Source: Streptomyces sp. NBC_01439 (GTDB lineage Bacteria; Actinomycetota; Actinomycetes; Streptomycetales; Streptomycetaceae). From it: DNA of 64,000 nucleotides. The translations under genes and the position numbers were made by a program. The notes below the pieces were generated by a model. That model saw only the letters and a list, made by a program, of their open reading frames with translations, did no database searches and was not told where the DNA came from. How positions within the stretch are numbered: position 1 is the stretch's first letter; every line of letters starts with the position of its first letter. The stretch covers positions 8,729,001 to 8,793,000 of the forward strand of contig NZ_CP109487.1 of assembly GCF_036227605.1 (NCBI RefSeq), read 5' to 3'. Of the stretch, positions 16,837 through 28,473 are shown piece after piece.

Positions 16837-17525
16837 TCAGTGGTCCTGGGCCGTTGTTGCGACTTCTTCGGCGCGCACGCTCAGCAGATGGTGGATGTCG
16901 GAGAGTTCGCCCCGGCCAGGGCTGTTGAAGTTCTTGATGCCGGAGCGGATCCTGTCGAGGGCCGCCGCGCCACGTTCGTCGTCGCGCAGGGCGAGTCCGG
17001 CGGCGGCTTTGAGCCTGGCGTCGAAGTCCGGGTCCGCCAGGTGTGCGGCGAAGACGGCGCGTAGTTCCGGGGTGTCGAGGGCGGATGTGGCGAGTTTGCT
17101 GAGCGCGTTCGTTCGGGTCGTCGGCTCGGGGTCGTCGGCCAGGCGAGTCAGGGCTGCGAGGACTTCTTCATGCTGGTCCGTGTTGGTGTGGAGCACCGCG
17201 GAGACGGTCCTCCGGACGCGCGGGTCGGCGTGATCGGCGTGGGCCAGGATCGCCGGGATCACGTCGACGGAGGAGTAGGAGCAGAGGGCGACGATGACGA
17301 TGGCGAGGGTGCGGGGGTCCTGCTCGCTGTCCAGTAGTGGGTCACATCCACGTCCCAGTGGACCAGATGGTCGACGACCCTCTCGCGTCCGGCCCTCACG
17401 GCAGCGGCCAGCAGGGCCACGGCATCATCACCGGCCCAGTCGTCCGCGGTGGCGTCCCACCGGAGTTCGAGTACAGCGTCGTCGTTTTCGCGCTCGACGG
17501 CAGCCAGCAGCAAGGTCAGATCCAC
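16837..17525 (-). pseudogene. HEAT-repeat protein gene split by a frameshift
   Basis: Two overlapping frames together give one HEAT-like repeat protein of about 230 residues. The first part (from 17525) starts MDLTLLLAAVERENDDAVLEL and runs to HWDVDVTHYW. The second frame then continues LDSEQDPRTLAIVIVALCSYSS and HEAT units such as HADPRVRRTVSAVLH, DDPEPTTRTNALSKLA and ADPDFDARLKAAAGLAL. The join needs one extra base near 17333-17336. HEAT repeats mediate protein contacts. A real frameshift and a sequencing error look the same here. Confidence 0.7.
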
Positions 17526-17699
17526 CGGTCGATCGTGCCTCCATGTGGGACGGTGACACGAACGAATTTTCGACCGACCCGAGCGCTGTTCACGGCTTCC
17601 GCGGGGGCGGGTCGCCGGTGAACCGCATCGCGCCGCCGCCCGCGCCGTCTCACGTACGGCATCTGGTCAGTCACCCGGCGTCAGATCTATGGTGAGGCA

Positions 17700-18440
17700 A
17701 TGACGGCACACAGTTCGGGGGCGCCCGGCGACGTGGAGCGGGGCGAGTCGGGGACGACGGACGTGGTGCTGCGGGCGGGCGGCGCCTTCTGGCTCACCGT
17801 GCCGCGCTCGATGGGGAGCGCCGCGCTGACCGCGCTCGGTACGGGCCTTCTCGGGCTCGCCCTCGTCCTGCCGGTGGCGGCGATCATGCTCTTCTCCGGC
17901 GCCGGCTGGGCCGCGGTGGGGGTGGTGGCCCTCTGGATGGTGTCCGCAGCCGTCGCGGCGGGCTTCGCAGGGGCACTGGCCGTGGACTGCTTCCAGGTGT
18001 ACCGGATCAGGTTCTTCGTCGTCGGCGATCCCTCCGCGGTGTGCCTGGTGCGCGGCCTGGGGAGCGGTCCGTGGCGGCCGGTGGAGGAGCCGGACCGGCT
18101 GCGCCTGGAGCAGGAGATCGAGGAGCCGTACGCCGGGGACCCCCGCCCCGCCACCCGCGTGCTCACGCTGCGCCTGATCCGGGACGACTCCGACGTCTGC
18201 AGGGCCGTCCTCCCGCCGGACACCGACGCCCGACGGCTCCTCGCGGCTTTGGAACAGGCCCTGGGTCCGGCCGTCCTGCTCGAACTCCACGTCAAGCGCA
18301 CCACCCGACCCGCACCCCGGCGGCACCCCGGTACCCGCAACCGCGGCCGGGGCGGGCCCTCCGGCTTCGGCATCAGTGGTGCCGGGGGCTACAGCTGCGG
18401 CGGCGGCAGCGGATGCGGGGGAGGCGGGGGCGGCGGCTAG
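17700..18440 (+). CDS. membrane protein with Gly/Cys-rich C-terminal tail
   Basis: A 246-residue protein with two adjacent membrane segments (ALTALGTGLLGLALVLPVAAI and AAVGVVALWMVSAAVAAGFAGAL), a cytoplasmic domain beginning VYRIRFFVVGDPSAVCLVRG, and a terminal tail GYSCGGGSGCGGGGGGG. Such Cys/Gly tails occur in several actinobacterial membrane families (TIGR04222-like) and may bind metal or be processed. TATGGT at 17688-17693 lies six bases before ATG 17700, pointing to leaderless initiation. It is followed by a strong bidirectional hairpin before convergent xdhC. Confidence 0.75.
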   Translation: MTAHSSGAPGDVERGESGTTDVVLRAGGAFWLTVPRSMGSAALTALGTGLLGLALVLPVAAIMLFSGAGWAAVGVVALWMVSAAVAAGFAGALAVDCFQVYRIRFFVVGDPSAVCLVRGLGSGPWRPVEEPDRLRLEQEIEEPYAGDPRPATRVLTLRLIRDDSDVCRAVLPPDTDARRLLAALEQALGPAVLLELHVKRTTRPAPRRHPGTRNRGRGGPSGFGISGAGGYSCGGGSGCGGGGGGG

Positions 18441-18447
18441 GCCGTCT

Positions 18448-18483
18448 CTTCCGGATCAGGCCGGCCCAGGCCTGATCCGGAAG
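18448..18483. terminator. bidirectional terminator hairpin
   Basis: Perfect 15-bp arms (CTTCCGGATCAGGCC and its complement GGCCTGATCCGGAAG) flank a 6-nt loop, exactly between the convergent membrane-protein gene and xdhC. It should stop transcription from both sides. Confidence 0.8.
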
Positions 18484-18490
18484 CAGCGCC

Positions 18491-19451
18491 CTAGCGGATA
18501 CCGGACCGTACGCGGACCCCGGGGACCTCGCGGACCGCGGGGGCCTTGCGGACCTCACGGCTCCTGGGGACCTCACGGATCTCGGGGGCCTCGGGGGCCT
18601 CGGGGGCCTCGGGGGCCTCTGCCACCGTGTTCGGCAGCGCCCCCGGGCGGTCCTGCTCGAAGGTTCGGAGCAGGTCCGCCGCCACGCTCACCGCGATCGT
18701 GGCAGGTTCCTTGCCGGTGATCTCGGTGATGCCGATCGGGGTCTTGATCCGGTCGATCGTGGCGGCGTCGTGGCCGCCCTCGGTGGCCAGGCGCTTGCGG
18801 AACCGCACCCACTTGGCGGCCGAGCCGATCAACCCGATCGAGCCGAGACCGGTGGTGCGCAGGGCGGCGTCGCACAGCGCGGCGTCCTCGGCGTGATCGT
18901 GGGTCATGATCAGGACGTGGGCGCCGGGCGGCAGCTCCGCGAGCACCTCCTCCGGAAGCAGCGGTGCGTGGTGCACGTGGATCTGCGCCACCGCATCCGC
19001 GAGCACACCGAGTCGTTCCTCGGTGAGCATGTCGGAGCGGGTGTCGATCAGGTGCAGATCGAGGTTGTGGCGGGCCAGGATGCGGGCCAGCTCCAGTCCG
19101 ACGTGCCCGACGCCGAAGACGGCCACCGCCTGGACCACCGGCAGCGGTTCGAGGAGCAGACTGACGGCGCCGCCGCAGCACTGCACGCCGTGGGGTCCGA
19201 TGACCTTGTCGTTGAGGGCGAACTCCATCAGTTCCGGCTCGGGGTCGGGCTCGACGTTCAGCTGGCGGGCCCGGTCGATGGCGACGGCCTCGATGTTGCC
19301 GCCGCCGATCGACCCCCAGGTCTCGGTCTGCCCCACGACGAGTTTGGCACCGGCCCCACGGGGCGCGTGGCCGCGCACGGTCGCGACGGTCACGAGCACG
19401 CCGGGCTCCCGGCGTGCTCGCAACCGCGTGACCGCGGCGATCCAGGTCATG

Positions 19452-19459
<8 letters not shown>
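18491..19459 (-). CDS. xdhC: xanthine dehydrogenase accessory protein XdhC
   Basis: A 322-residue XdhC/CoxI family chaperone that binds and sulfurates molybdenum cofactor and inserts it into xanthine dehydrogenase. The N-terminal XdhC domain (VLVTVATVRGHAPRGAGAKLVV, GSIGGGNIE, QCCGGAVSLL) and the Rossmann domain (VAVFGVGHVGLELARIL, IGLIGSAAKWVRFRKRL) are intact, ending in GKEPATIAVSVAADLL. The last 45 residues are an unusual repeat tail (EAPEAPEAPEAPE then REV/VREVP units). Its start overlaps the xdhB stop by 8 nt, indicating translational coupling. Confidence 0.95.
18581..18619. repeat. 9-bp tandem repeat inside xdhC
   Basis: Four copies of CTCGGGGGC plus a partial copy encode the EAP repeats of the XdhC tail. 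The copy number may vary by replication slippage without changing frame. Confidence 0.85.
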
Positions 19460-21862
<2,403 letters not shown>

Positions 21863-21866
<4 letters not shown>

Positions 21867-23326
21867 GAAGACACCGCCTCGGTGGTGTGCGCGTGCAGCT
21901 TCAGCAGGCTCTGGCCGAGCATGGCTGAACGGTAGACGGAACTGGCGCGGTGGTCGCTCATCGGCGTGCCCTCGCCCCGCAGCACCCGGGCCGCGGCTTC
22001 GACGGTCTCCGCCGTCCATGCCCTGCCTTCCAGGGCGGACTCGGTGCTCAGGGCGCGGATCGGCGTGGCGGCCACGCCGCCCAGCCCGATGCGTGCCTTG
22101 CGGACGATCCCGCCCTCGATGTCGAGCGCGAAGGCGATCGCCACGCTGGAGATGTCGTCGAAGCGCCGCTTGGCGATCTTGTGGAAGGCCGTGACCGGCG
22201 ACAGCGGCAGCGGGATGCGCACCGCCCGGATCAGCTCGCCGGGACGGCGCACGCTCTGCCGGTAGCCGGTGAAGTAGTCGGCCAGCGGGACCTCGCGCTC
22301 ACCATCGGCATCGGTGAGCAGCAGAGATGCCTCGAGGGCGAGGAGCACCGGCGGGCTGTCACCGATGGGGGAGCCCGTACCCAGATTGCCGCCGAGCGTC
22401 GCACTGTTGCGGATGAGCCGGGAAGCGAACTGCGGGAACAGCTCTGCCAGCAGCGGGACGCTACCGTCGAGGCGGCGTTCGATCTCGGTGAGCGTCTGCG
22501 CCGCCCCGATCTCGACGTAGTCGGATTCGACGCTCAGCGACCGCAGTTCGGGCAGTCGGTCGACGGCGACCACGCAACGCGCCCGGCGGGAGCGGATGTT
22601 GACCTCCACGCCCCAGTCGGTGCTGCCGGCGACCACCACGGCTTCGGGCCGTTCGCGCAGCAGCTCGAGCGCTTCGGTGAGGGTGCTCGGCCGGAGGAAC
22701 GTGCTGTCGTCCCGGGTGTAGACCGTGGCGGCGGGTTCGGGCGGGGACTGCTCGCGACGCTGCGCCAGGGGGTCGTCCTCGGTGGGCGCACCGACGGCGA
22801 AGGCGGCATCGCGAATCGGTCGGTAGCCGGTGCAGCGGCACAGGTTTCCGCTCAGCGAGTGCAGGTCGAAGCCGTTCGGACCGTGCTCGGTGTCGCTGGC
22901 GTCGGCCGGCTCCGCGTGCGCGCAGCGGTCGGGCCGGTAGTACTCGGAGGCCATGCTGCAGATGAACCCCGGTGTGCAGTAACCGCATTGGGAACCGCCA
23001 CGGACCGCCATCTCCTCCTGCACCGGGTGCAGCGTGGGCGGCTTACCGGGTTCGCCGACCGTGGCGAGACCTTCGGAGGTGATGATCTCCTGGCCGTCGA
23101 GTGCCGCGGCCGGCACCAGACAGGCGTTGACCGCCACCCAGTCGGTGGGCTTGTTCACGCCGGGCCGGGCCACCAGGACCGAACAGGCGCCGCACTCACC
23201 CTCGGCACAGCCCTCCTTGGTACCGGTGAGGCCGCGCTCGCGCAGGAGATCCAGCACCGTGGTGTGCGGTGCAGCCGGTGAAAGCGGTGTTTCTTTCCCG
23301 TTGACCGTGATCCGCGCCGCTACCAT
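21863..23326 (-). CDS. xdhA: xanthine dehydrogenase, 2Fe-2S/FAD small subunit
   Basis: A 487-residue fused iron-sulfur/FAD subunit. The plant-type 2Fe-2S domain has CAEGECGACSVL, the second cluster has SQCGYCTPGF and CRCTGYRPI, and the FAD domain starts near residue 205 (TFLRPSTLTEALELL, VVAGSTDWGV, ATLGGNLGTGSPIGDSPP). It passes electrons from the Mo centre in XdhB to NAD+. ATG 23326 has GAGGATG upstream. It is the first gene of the operon, preceded by a long non-coding region with an AT-rich stretch (TAGCATAAT near 23362-23370) that probably holds the promoter. Confidence 0.95.
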
Positions 23327-24190
23327 GGCACATCCTCATTTCGGTGCATGGTCGAGCTGATTATGCTAGTAGCCATTTCAGGGGCTTTCTATTTCGCTGG
23401 CGCAACTCGGGAGAACCCCGGGGCGCGACTCGGCACGCGACGACGTGCCGCAGGCGGTGTGAGAAATCGAAAGATGCCGGGGCCACAGAAGGGCGCGCCG
23501 GAGAAGAGGGCTGTTCAGCAGCCGTGTGCTACGAGACCCGGAGTCCAGGCGACCTGATGGGCGGGGCGGTGCAGTTCGGAGATGATCGACATCCGACTCC
23601 GCCTCCTTCCATCAGCTCACGGTCCGGTCCGCTCGAACTTACGTTGCCGCAGGTCCATCGGTCAAGCCGCCGTGCGGAGACCATTTCGGGCCCGCGGAAA
23701 GTCGGGTCGAGAGCGGGTGGCGGCGCGAGGCCGGATCCGGCAGATCGAGCAGCTGATCGGAACCCGGCGCGCCGTCCGGTCGGCGGCGCCGGAGCCCCGT
23801 GCCGTTCATCTCGATCTCGAACGAGTGTCCAGGCGCGCGGAGCTCGGCGCGCGGCGATGAGCGGCGAATACCTCCTCGGCCCCCGGTGACCGCCCGGATC
23901 CGGGCGGTCACCGCAGTCGCCGCCATCATCGGCGCCCCCGGGGGTACGGCCCGTGACGATCCGGGCCCAGCCGGGCAGGCAGGGCCGGGATCGCAGCGGA
24001 GGCCGTGCCCGGGATCGCCGTCTGTTGAGCGAGCCCGTGGCTCCTGCGCGATCGTTTGCTTCAAGGGCAGAAACGATCATGCATGCCACGGGCCCGCCGG
24101 TCGCTCCTTCCCGCACGGAACGCCACGGGACGCGGCCCGGCGGAACGTACCGCTCGAGCTTCACGGTTCCTCAGGACCGTGCTCGGCGGA
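23327..24190. other. 864-bp region without convincing gene
   Basis: It contains the xdh promoter at its left end (AT-rich 23350-23400), a 30-bp perfect palindrome (23884-23913) and an 8-bp inverted repeat GATCGTTT...AAACGATC (24050-24078). ORFs here are Arg/Pro-rich without family features and are taken as chance reading frames. Confidence 0.5.
23884..23913. other. 30-bp perfect palindrome
   Basis: The half CGGTGACCGCCCGGA is followed by its exact complement with no spacer. As RNA it would give a very stable stem with a minimal loop; as DNA it could be a dimeric regulator site. No gene ends beside it, so a terminator role would imply an unrecognised transcript. Confidence 0.7.
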
Positions 24191-24817
24191 TCAGGCCTGC
24201 GGCAGTTCGCCGACGGTCGACCGACGGCCCCCGTAGGAGGCGACCAACGCATCCGCCACGACGGCCGCGTCCGCGTCGGCCACGTCCGCCGGGTACTCCG
24301 GCAGCAAGTCGTCCCACACGACCATCCACGAACCGTACAGTTGGGCTTGCCCCTCGGGGCGGGCGAAGAACCAGACGTGCAGATGGGCGCCACCGTCTCC
24401 GAGGCGATGGACGTGGGCCCGCGCGATGTGCGGCAGGGCCTGCACGTGGCGGGCGATGTGGGTGGTGAGCACCCCGAGTTCGGCCGCCAGTTCGTCGGGC
24501 AGGTCCGCGAGGTCGAAGTGATCGCGTGGCAGCAGCATCAGCACCAGAGGGACGCCGACTCCCGTGATCCGGGTGAGCCGCCAGCGGTCGTTGAGCCAGA
24601 TCCCTTCGTCCCGGCTGCGGCACGCGTTGCAGTCCGACGGGTCCTCGCCGTGCCGCGCCGGTTCCGGCAGGACCGGCGGGTGTAGCGGCGCGACGCGTAG
24701 CCCGTCCGGCTCGAACGGGCTGATCTCCCACCCCGTCATACGGGCTAGTGGCAGCCGTCGTTCACCGTCGGCAGCGGTACGTGCGCGCGCGTAGAACTCG
24801 TCAGGTCGCAGGGCCAT
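24191..24817 (-). CDS. HIT-like fold protein
   Basis: A 208-residue protein with histidine-triad-like features: SDCNACRSRDEGIWLNDRWRL near the middle and HIARAHVHRLGDGGAHLHVWFFARPEGQ in the C-terminal half, where HLHVWFF takes the place of HxHxHxx. HIT proteins bind nucleotides, and enzymes of the family hydrolyse nucleotidyl bonds; the triad here is altered, so activity is uncertain. TAGTCT (24824-24829) lies six bases before ATG 24817, suggesting a leaderless mRNA. It is a single gene. Confidence 0.6.
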   Translation of the reverse strand: MALRPDEFYARARTAADGERRLPLARMTGWEISPFEPDGLRVAPLHPPVLPEPARHGEDPSDCNACRSRDEGIWLNDRWRLTRITGVGVPLVLMLLPRDHFDLADLPDELAAELGVLTTHIARHVQALPHIARAHVHRLGDGGAHLHVWFFARPEGQAQLYGSWMVVWDDLLPEYPADVADADAAVVADALVASYGGRRSTVGELPQA

Positions 24818-25267
24818 GATCAAAGACTACTGTTGTTCGACGGAAACCAGTACCCGCATATACGCAGCGTCACCATCCGTCGGACCCGCGGGCACCTTCG
24901 CACCACTCGCTTCGAAGGCCTTGTTCGGTACGCGCCGTGAACTCGGCCGTGAACTCGGCTGCTTTCTATGAGGGTTAAGGGCAGATCAACTAAACCTTAA
25001 AGGTGCCTTGGGTCTCCTCGCCACGCGTCGAGCAAGACCGGCGGTAGGAGTGCCGTACACCTTTCGCCCTCCATTGGCCTCGGGGTCGTGACCTGCTTCT
25101 TTGCTCGTATCCCCCCGAGTCACGCGCCCTGTTGTGAGGGGCGGTGCAGCGCCCCAAACCTCCTCGCGGCCCGATTAGTAAAAAGGCAACAGGTCTGAAC
25201 TCGCCCGGGAATTCGGCCGTATGCAGGACGTCAGGGGGGCAACGTCCATCGGATCGAGGAGTGTCGA
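24818..25267. other. 450-bp intergenic region, promoter of repeat secreted protein
   Basis: No gene is seen. An inverted repeat TTAAGG-N14-CCTTAA lies near 24974-24999 in an unusually AT-rich stretch. A TTAGTAAAAAGG segment (about 25175-25186) could be a -10 region. The strong SD GAGGAG at 25256-25261 ends the region. Confidence 0.4.
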
Positions 25268-25954
25268 GTGTCCAGGAAACGGACCATGAGTCTCAAGAAG
25301 AAGTTCGTGCTCTCTGCCGTCGCCGGAGCCCTGGTGATCGGCGGGGTCGCCGCCACGGTGGCGATCGGCAATGCCGCCGTCCCCGACGTCGTGTGTCAGG
25401 GGTCGACGGTGACGTTGTCGGGTGAGGCGGGTGCGCCGGCGGCGTCTAGTGGGACGTTTCCGGTGGGGACGAAGTTGAAGGTGACGAATCTCGATAACGG
25501 TCAGTCGACGACGGTGGCGGTGAACGGTCCGTCGGGTAGTTGTGTGCTGCTGAACAATGCGGCGTTCGAGAAGGTGCGGGAGCCGGGGAAGAACTTGATT
25601 CGGCGGGCGCGCATCGAGCGGGTGGGTGGTGGTGATGCGGCGGCTCCGGCTGCGCCGGCCGCGGGTGCGGCGGGTGCGGCGGGTGTGCAGGTGCCGCCGG
25701 CGACCGGTGAAGTGGTGTGTCAGGGGTCGACGGTGACGTTGTCGGGTGAGGCGGGTGCGCCGGCGGCGTCCAGTGGGACGTTCCCGGTGGGGACGAAGTT
25801 GAAGGTGACGAACCTCGACAACGGTCAGTCGACGACGGTGACGGTGAACGGTCCGTCGGGCAGCTGTGCGCTGCTGAACAACGCGGCGTTCGAGAAGGTG
25901 CGGGAGCCGGGCAAGAACCTGATCCGGCGGGCGCGCATCGAACGCGTGGGCTGA
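25268..25954 (+). CDS. secreted protein with two near-identical 79-residue units
   Basis: A 228-residue exported protein. The signal peptide (SLKKKFVLSAVAGALVIGG...GNAA) is followed by two tandem units of 79 residues (DNA 25391-25627 and 25715-25951) joined by an Ala/Pro/Gly linker. The units differ by only a couple of residues (VAVNG/VTVNG, SCVLL/SCALL). Each has two Cys (VVCQGS and GPSGSC), probably a disulfide, and KVTNLDNGQSTTV...NGPSG, which resembles the double-psi beta-barrel of RlpA/expansin-like proteins, though the catalytic Asp/His pattern is not evident. GTG 25268 is favoured by GAGGAG six bases upstream; ATG 25286 is possible. A wall- or surface-binding role is a guess. Confidence 0.8.
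   Translation: MSRKRTMSLKKKFVLSAVAGALVIGGVAATVAIGNAAVPDVVCQGSTVTLSGEAGAPAASSGTFPVGTKLKVTNLDNGQSTTVAVNGPSGSCVLLNNAAFEKVREPGKNLIRRARIERVGGGDAAAPAAPAAGAAGAAGVQVPPATGEVVCQGSTVTLSGEAGAPAASSGTFPVGTKLKVTNLDNGQSTTVTVNGPSGSCALLNNAAFEKVREPGKNLIRRARIERVG
25391..25951 (+). repeat. two direct 237-bp coding repeats (324-bp period)
   Basis: Units 25391-25627 and 25715-25951 are nearly identical in DNA. Differences are mostly third-position T/G versus C (unit 1 AATCTCGATAAC, unit 2 AACCTCGACAAC), so unit 1 is less codon-adapted. This implies recent duplication or ongoing conversion. Confidence 0.9.
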
Positions 25955-26068
25955 GCGACCGGAGCCCGTTCGGATCACCGAACTACGGCGAGGCACGGCG
26001 CACGCCGTCCCCGCCGTAGCGTCGAGCCGTCGACGACCGCCCTGGCGCCGCAAGCTCCTGCACGGCGA

Positions 26069-26152
26069 GTGGACAGGGGCGGACAGGACTGAGCGGTCAT
26101 CGTCCCCGCCCGGCATGGATAGTGGACACCGTCCGCGTCGAGTCTGTGCGTC
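26069..26152 (+). promoter_or_regulatory. duplicated MFS promoter/operator block, copy B
   Basis: GTGGACAGG at 26069-26077 and GCGGACAGGA at 26079-26088 lie at the same distance from the start codon (84 nt) as in copy A. The proximal 36 nt (26117-26152) match copy A but for one base. The spacer between the blocks has diverged. Confidence 0.6.
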
Positions 26153-27664
26153 ATGAACCTTGGACGCACGAAGGGCGGGACCGCCGCCCCACCCCGCCAG
26201 GGGGCCGCGCTCGCGGCCCTGGCCGCAGCGCAGTTCACCGTGATGCTGGCCACCTCGATCGTGAACGTGGCGCTCCCGCAGATCCGGTCCGGAGCGGGCC
26301 TGTCGGACGGCGGGACCACCTGGGTGGTCAACGCCTACGGCCTGGCGTTCGGCGCGCTGCTGTTGGCCGGGGGCCGGGCAGGTGACCTGCTCGGCCGCCG
26401 CCGGGTGCTGCTGGCCGGCCTCGCGGTGTTCGCGGGGGCCTCGCTGGCTGCGGGGCTGGCCCAGTCTGCGGGCCTGCTGATCGCCGCCCGAGCCGTGCAG
26501 GGCGTCGGCGCCGCAGCCGTCGCCCCCGCCGCGCTCGCCCTCGCGATGAACCTGTTCCCTCCCGGCCCCGGCCGCGGACGCGCCCTGGGCGTGTGGGGCG
26601 CCGTCTCCGGTGCCGGGGGAGCGGGTGGCGTGTTGCTGGGCGGTGTGCTCACCCAGGCGTGGGGCTGGCCCTGGATCTTCCACTCGGTGGCACTCGGAGC
26701 GGCGGCCGTGCTGGTCGCCGTGGCGACGCTCGTGCCCCGGGCCGCCGATCGTGGATCCGGGCGGTTCGATCTGTTGGGTACTGCGACCGTCACCCTCGCC
26801 CTCACCTGTCTGGTCTGGGCATTGACCACCGCACGCGCCGCCGGCTGGACGGACGCCGGGGTGCTGGCCGCCCTCTTGGGGGCCTTCGTGCTGCTCGTCC
26901 TCTTCGCCCTGGTCGAACGTCGCCGGCCGGACGCCCTGATCCCGCCCAGGCTGTTCTCGACCGGCCGGGTCGCCGCGGGCAATCTACTGATGGCGCTGCT
27001 GGGGTCCGTGTGGATAGCCCTGTTCTTCTTCCTGCCGCTCTACCAGCAACAGGTCCTCGGAATGAGCCCGCTGGCCACCGGTGCGGGCCAACTCCCGCTC
27101 ACCGTGGCGAACATGCTCGGCGCGGTCCTGGCACCCCGCATCTCGGGCCGCATCGGCGCCACGGCGACCGTCACCGCCGCCCTGCTGACCGAGGCCGCGG
27201 GTCTGCTGTGGCTGTCGTGGATGCGGGCGGACGGGAGCTACCTCGTCGATGTCTTCGGGCCGAGCGTCCTGATCGGACTGGGCCTGAGCATCGCCTTCGT
27301 CCAACTCACCGCGCTCGCCGTGGACGGCGTACCGCGCCAGGACGCGGGCCTCGCCGGCGGACTGGTGAACACCACCCGACAGGTCGGCGGCGCGATCGGA
27401 CTCGCCGCCCTGGCCACCCTGGCCGGCTCCGTCACCACCCACGCCCCCACCGACCAGCCCCCGCTGGAAGCCCTCACCACGGGATACCAAGCCGCCTTCA
27501 CCGCCTCCGCAGCAGTCCTCACCGCCACCGCACTCCTCGCACCGCTCCTCACCCGCTCGTCCCGGCGCGCCCGCCGCCCCCGCTGCCCCGTCCCGCCCCG
27601 TACGTCCGCATCCCCTGCACCGCCCCAACAGGGCCGAGCGGCCGACCGGGCACCCGCCTCCTGA
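26153..27664 (+). CDS. 14-TM MFS exporter (DHA2 type), copy B
   Basis: A 503-residue paralogue of the exporter at 1193-2731, transcribed in the opposite direction. Core regions match (TSIVNVALPQIRSGAGL, NAYGLAFGALLLAGGR, AVSGAGGAGGVLLGG). From about PDALIPPRLFSTGRV onwards the proteins are almost identical except in short tracts, and long DNA stretches (such as 27165-27465) are unchanged. Regions of the N-terminal half (VFAGASLAAGLAQSAGLL versus LFALASVAAGLATSAGVL) differ, a mosaic typical of gene conversion. The C-terminal tail is distinct. It presumably exports a related compound under similar control. A membrane protein gene follows at 27831. Confidence 0.92.
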   Translation: MNLGRTKGGTAAPPRQGAALAALAAAQFTVMLATSIVNVALPQIRSGAGLSDGGTTWVVNAYGLAFGALLLAGGRAGDLLGRRRVLLAGLAVFAGASLAAGLAQSAGLLIAARAVQGVGAAAVAPAALALAMNLFPPGPGRGRALGVWGAVSGAGGAGGVLLGGVLTQAWGWPWIFHSVALGAAAVLVAVATLVPRAADRGSGRFDLLGTATVTLALTCLVWALTTARAAGWTDAGVLAALLGAFVLLVLFALVERRRPDALIPPRLFSTGRVAAGNLLMALLGSVWIALFFFLPLYQQQVLGMSPLATGAGQLPLTVANMLGAVLAPRISGRIGATATVTAALLTEAAGLLWLSWMRADGSYLVDVFGPSVLIGLGLSIAFVQLTALAVDGVPRQDAGLAGGLVNTTRQVGGAIGLAALATLAGSVTTHAPTDQPPLEALTTGYQAAFTASAAVLTATALLAPLLTRSSRRARRPRCPVPPRTSASPAPPQQGRAADRAPAS

Positions 27665-27830
27665 TCCGCGCCAAGACCCGATAAGGGCTCATAAGAGCCG
27701 ATGAAGGCCGATAGGGCCCGATGGGAACCGGCGGCGACGTCCGTGCACGCCCTCGACCAGAGGTCCAGTGGCCACGACCAGTTGCTCGCCGCCCCGCCAC
27801 CGCCACCCACCCCTGATGGAGGTCTCCACC

Positions 27831-28454
27831 ATGTCCGGCCCCGCAACCGTTCTGCCGCCCGCCGCCCATGCCCGCCCCGCCGGTCGCCCGCGCGAGGTCG
27901 ACAACCGCGCGGCCTACCTCAGCTTCGGACTCGCCTACCTACTCGGCCACGGCGCCGCCGCAGCTTCCGAGGGCGCTGCCCCCTTGCTCGACCTGCCCGG
28001 CTGGCTCCCCGTGACGCTGCTCGGAGGCGGACTCGCGGCCGGCATCGCCTTGACCACAGCCGCCGCCCTGCGGGCGCAGCGAGGAGCCACCCCACCGGAG
28101 ATCCTCTCCGGCAAGCTGCTCGGCGCCGCCTGGATCACCGCCTTCACCGCCCTGTTCCTCGCCATCACCGGCCTCACCTCCGTGCTCGACCAGCCCGAAC
28201 TCCAGTCCGTCCTCTGGCCCGCCGGATCCGGTCTGATCGTCGGGCTGCTCTACCTCGCCGAGGGCGCCGTACGCCGCAACCTGCTGCACTACGGCCTCGG
28301 CACCTGGCTCGCCCTGACCTCCACCGCGGCCCTCTGGCTCACCGCGCCCACCTTCTACGGGGTCCTGGCCGTCGCGGGCGGCGGCGCCTACGCCCTCGCC
28401 GCAGCCCTCGAACACCGCCGCCTCCGCTTCCTCGGGGCACACCACCGCGCCTGA
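27831..28454 (+). CDS. polytopic membrane protein, unknown function
   Basis: A 207-residue protein with about six hydrophobic segments (AYLSFGLAYLLGHGAAA, LPVTLLGGGLAAGIALTTAAAL, AAWITAFTALFLAITGL, GSGLIVGLLYLAEGA, GTWLALTSTAALWL, YGVLAVAGGGAYALAAAL). A canonical GGAGGT lies seven bases before ATG 27831. It is 166 nt downstream of MFS copy B on the same strand, separated by a weak GGCTC-ATAA-GAGCC hairpin (27686-27699), so co-expression is possible. No family is recognised. Confidence 0.75.
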   Translation: MSGPATVLPPAAHARPAGRPREVDNRAAYLSFGLAYLLGHGAAAASEGAAPLLDLPGWLPVTLLGGGLAAGIALTTAAALRAQRGATPPEILSGKLLGAAWITAFTALFLAITGLTSVLDQPELQSVLWPAGSGLIVGLLYLAEGAVRRNLLHYGLGTWLALTSTAALWLTAPTFYGVLAVAGGGAYALAAALEHRRLRFLGAHHRA

Positions 28455-28473
28455 TGCTCGGCCCCTTCGCCCG

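Noticed and set aside
23529..24164. 211-codon open frame on the minus strand in the gene-free region
   Set aside because: Arg/Pro/Gly-rich with no domain, no ribosome site and no typical third-position pattern; it also contains the 30-bp palindrome.
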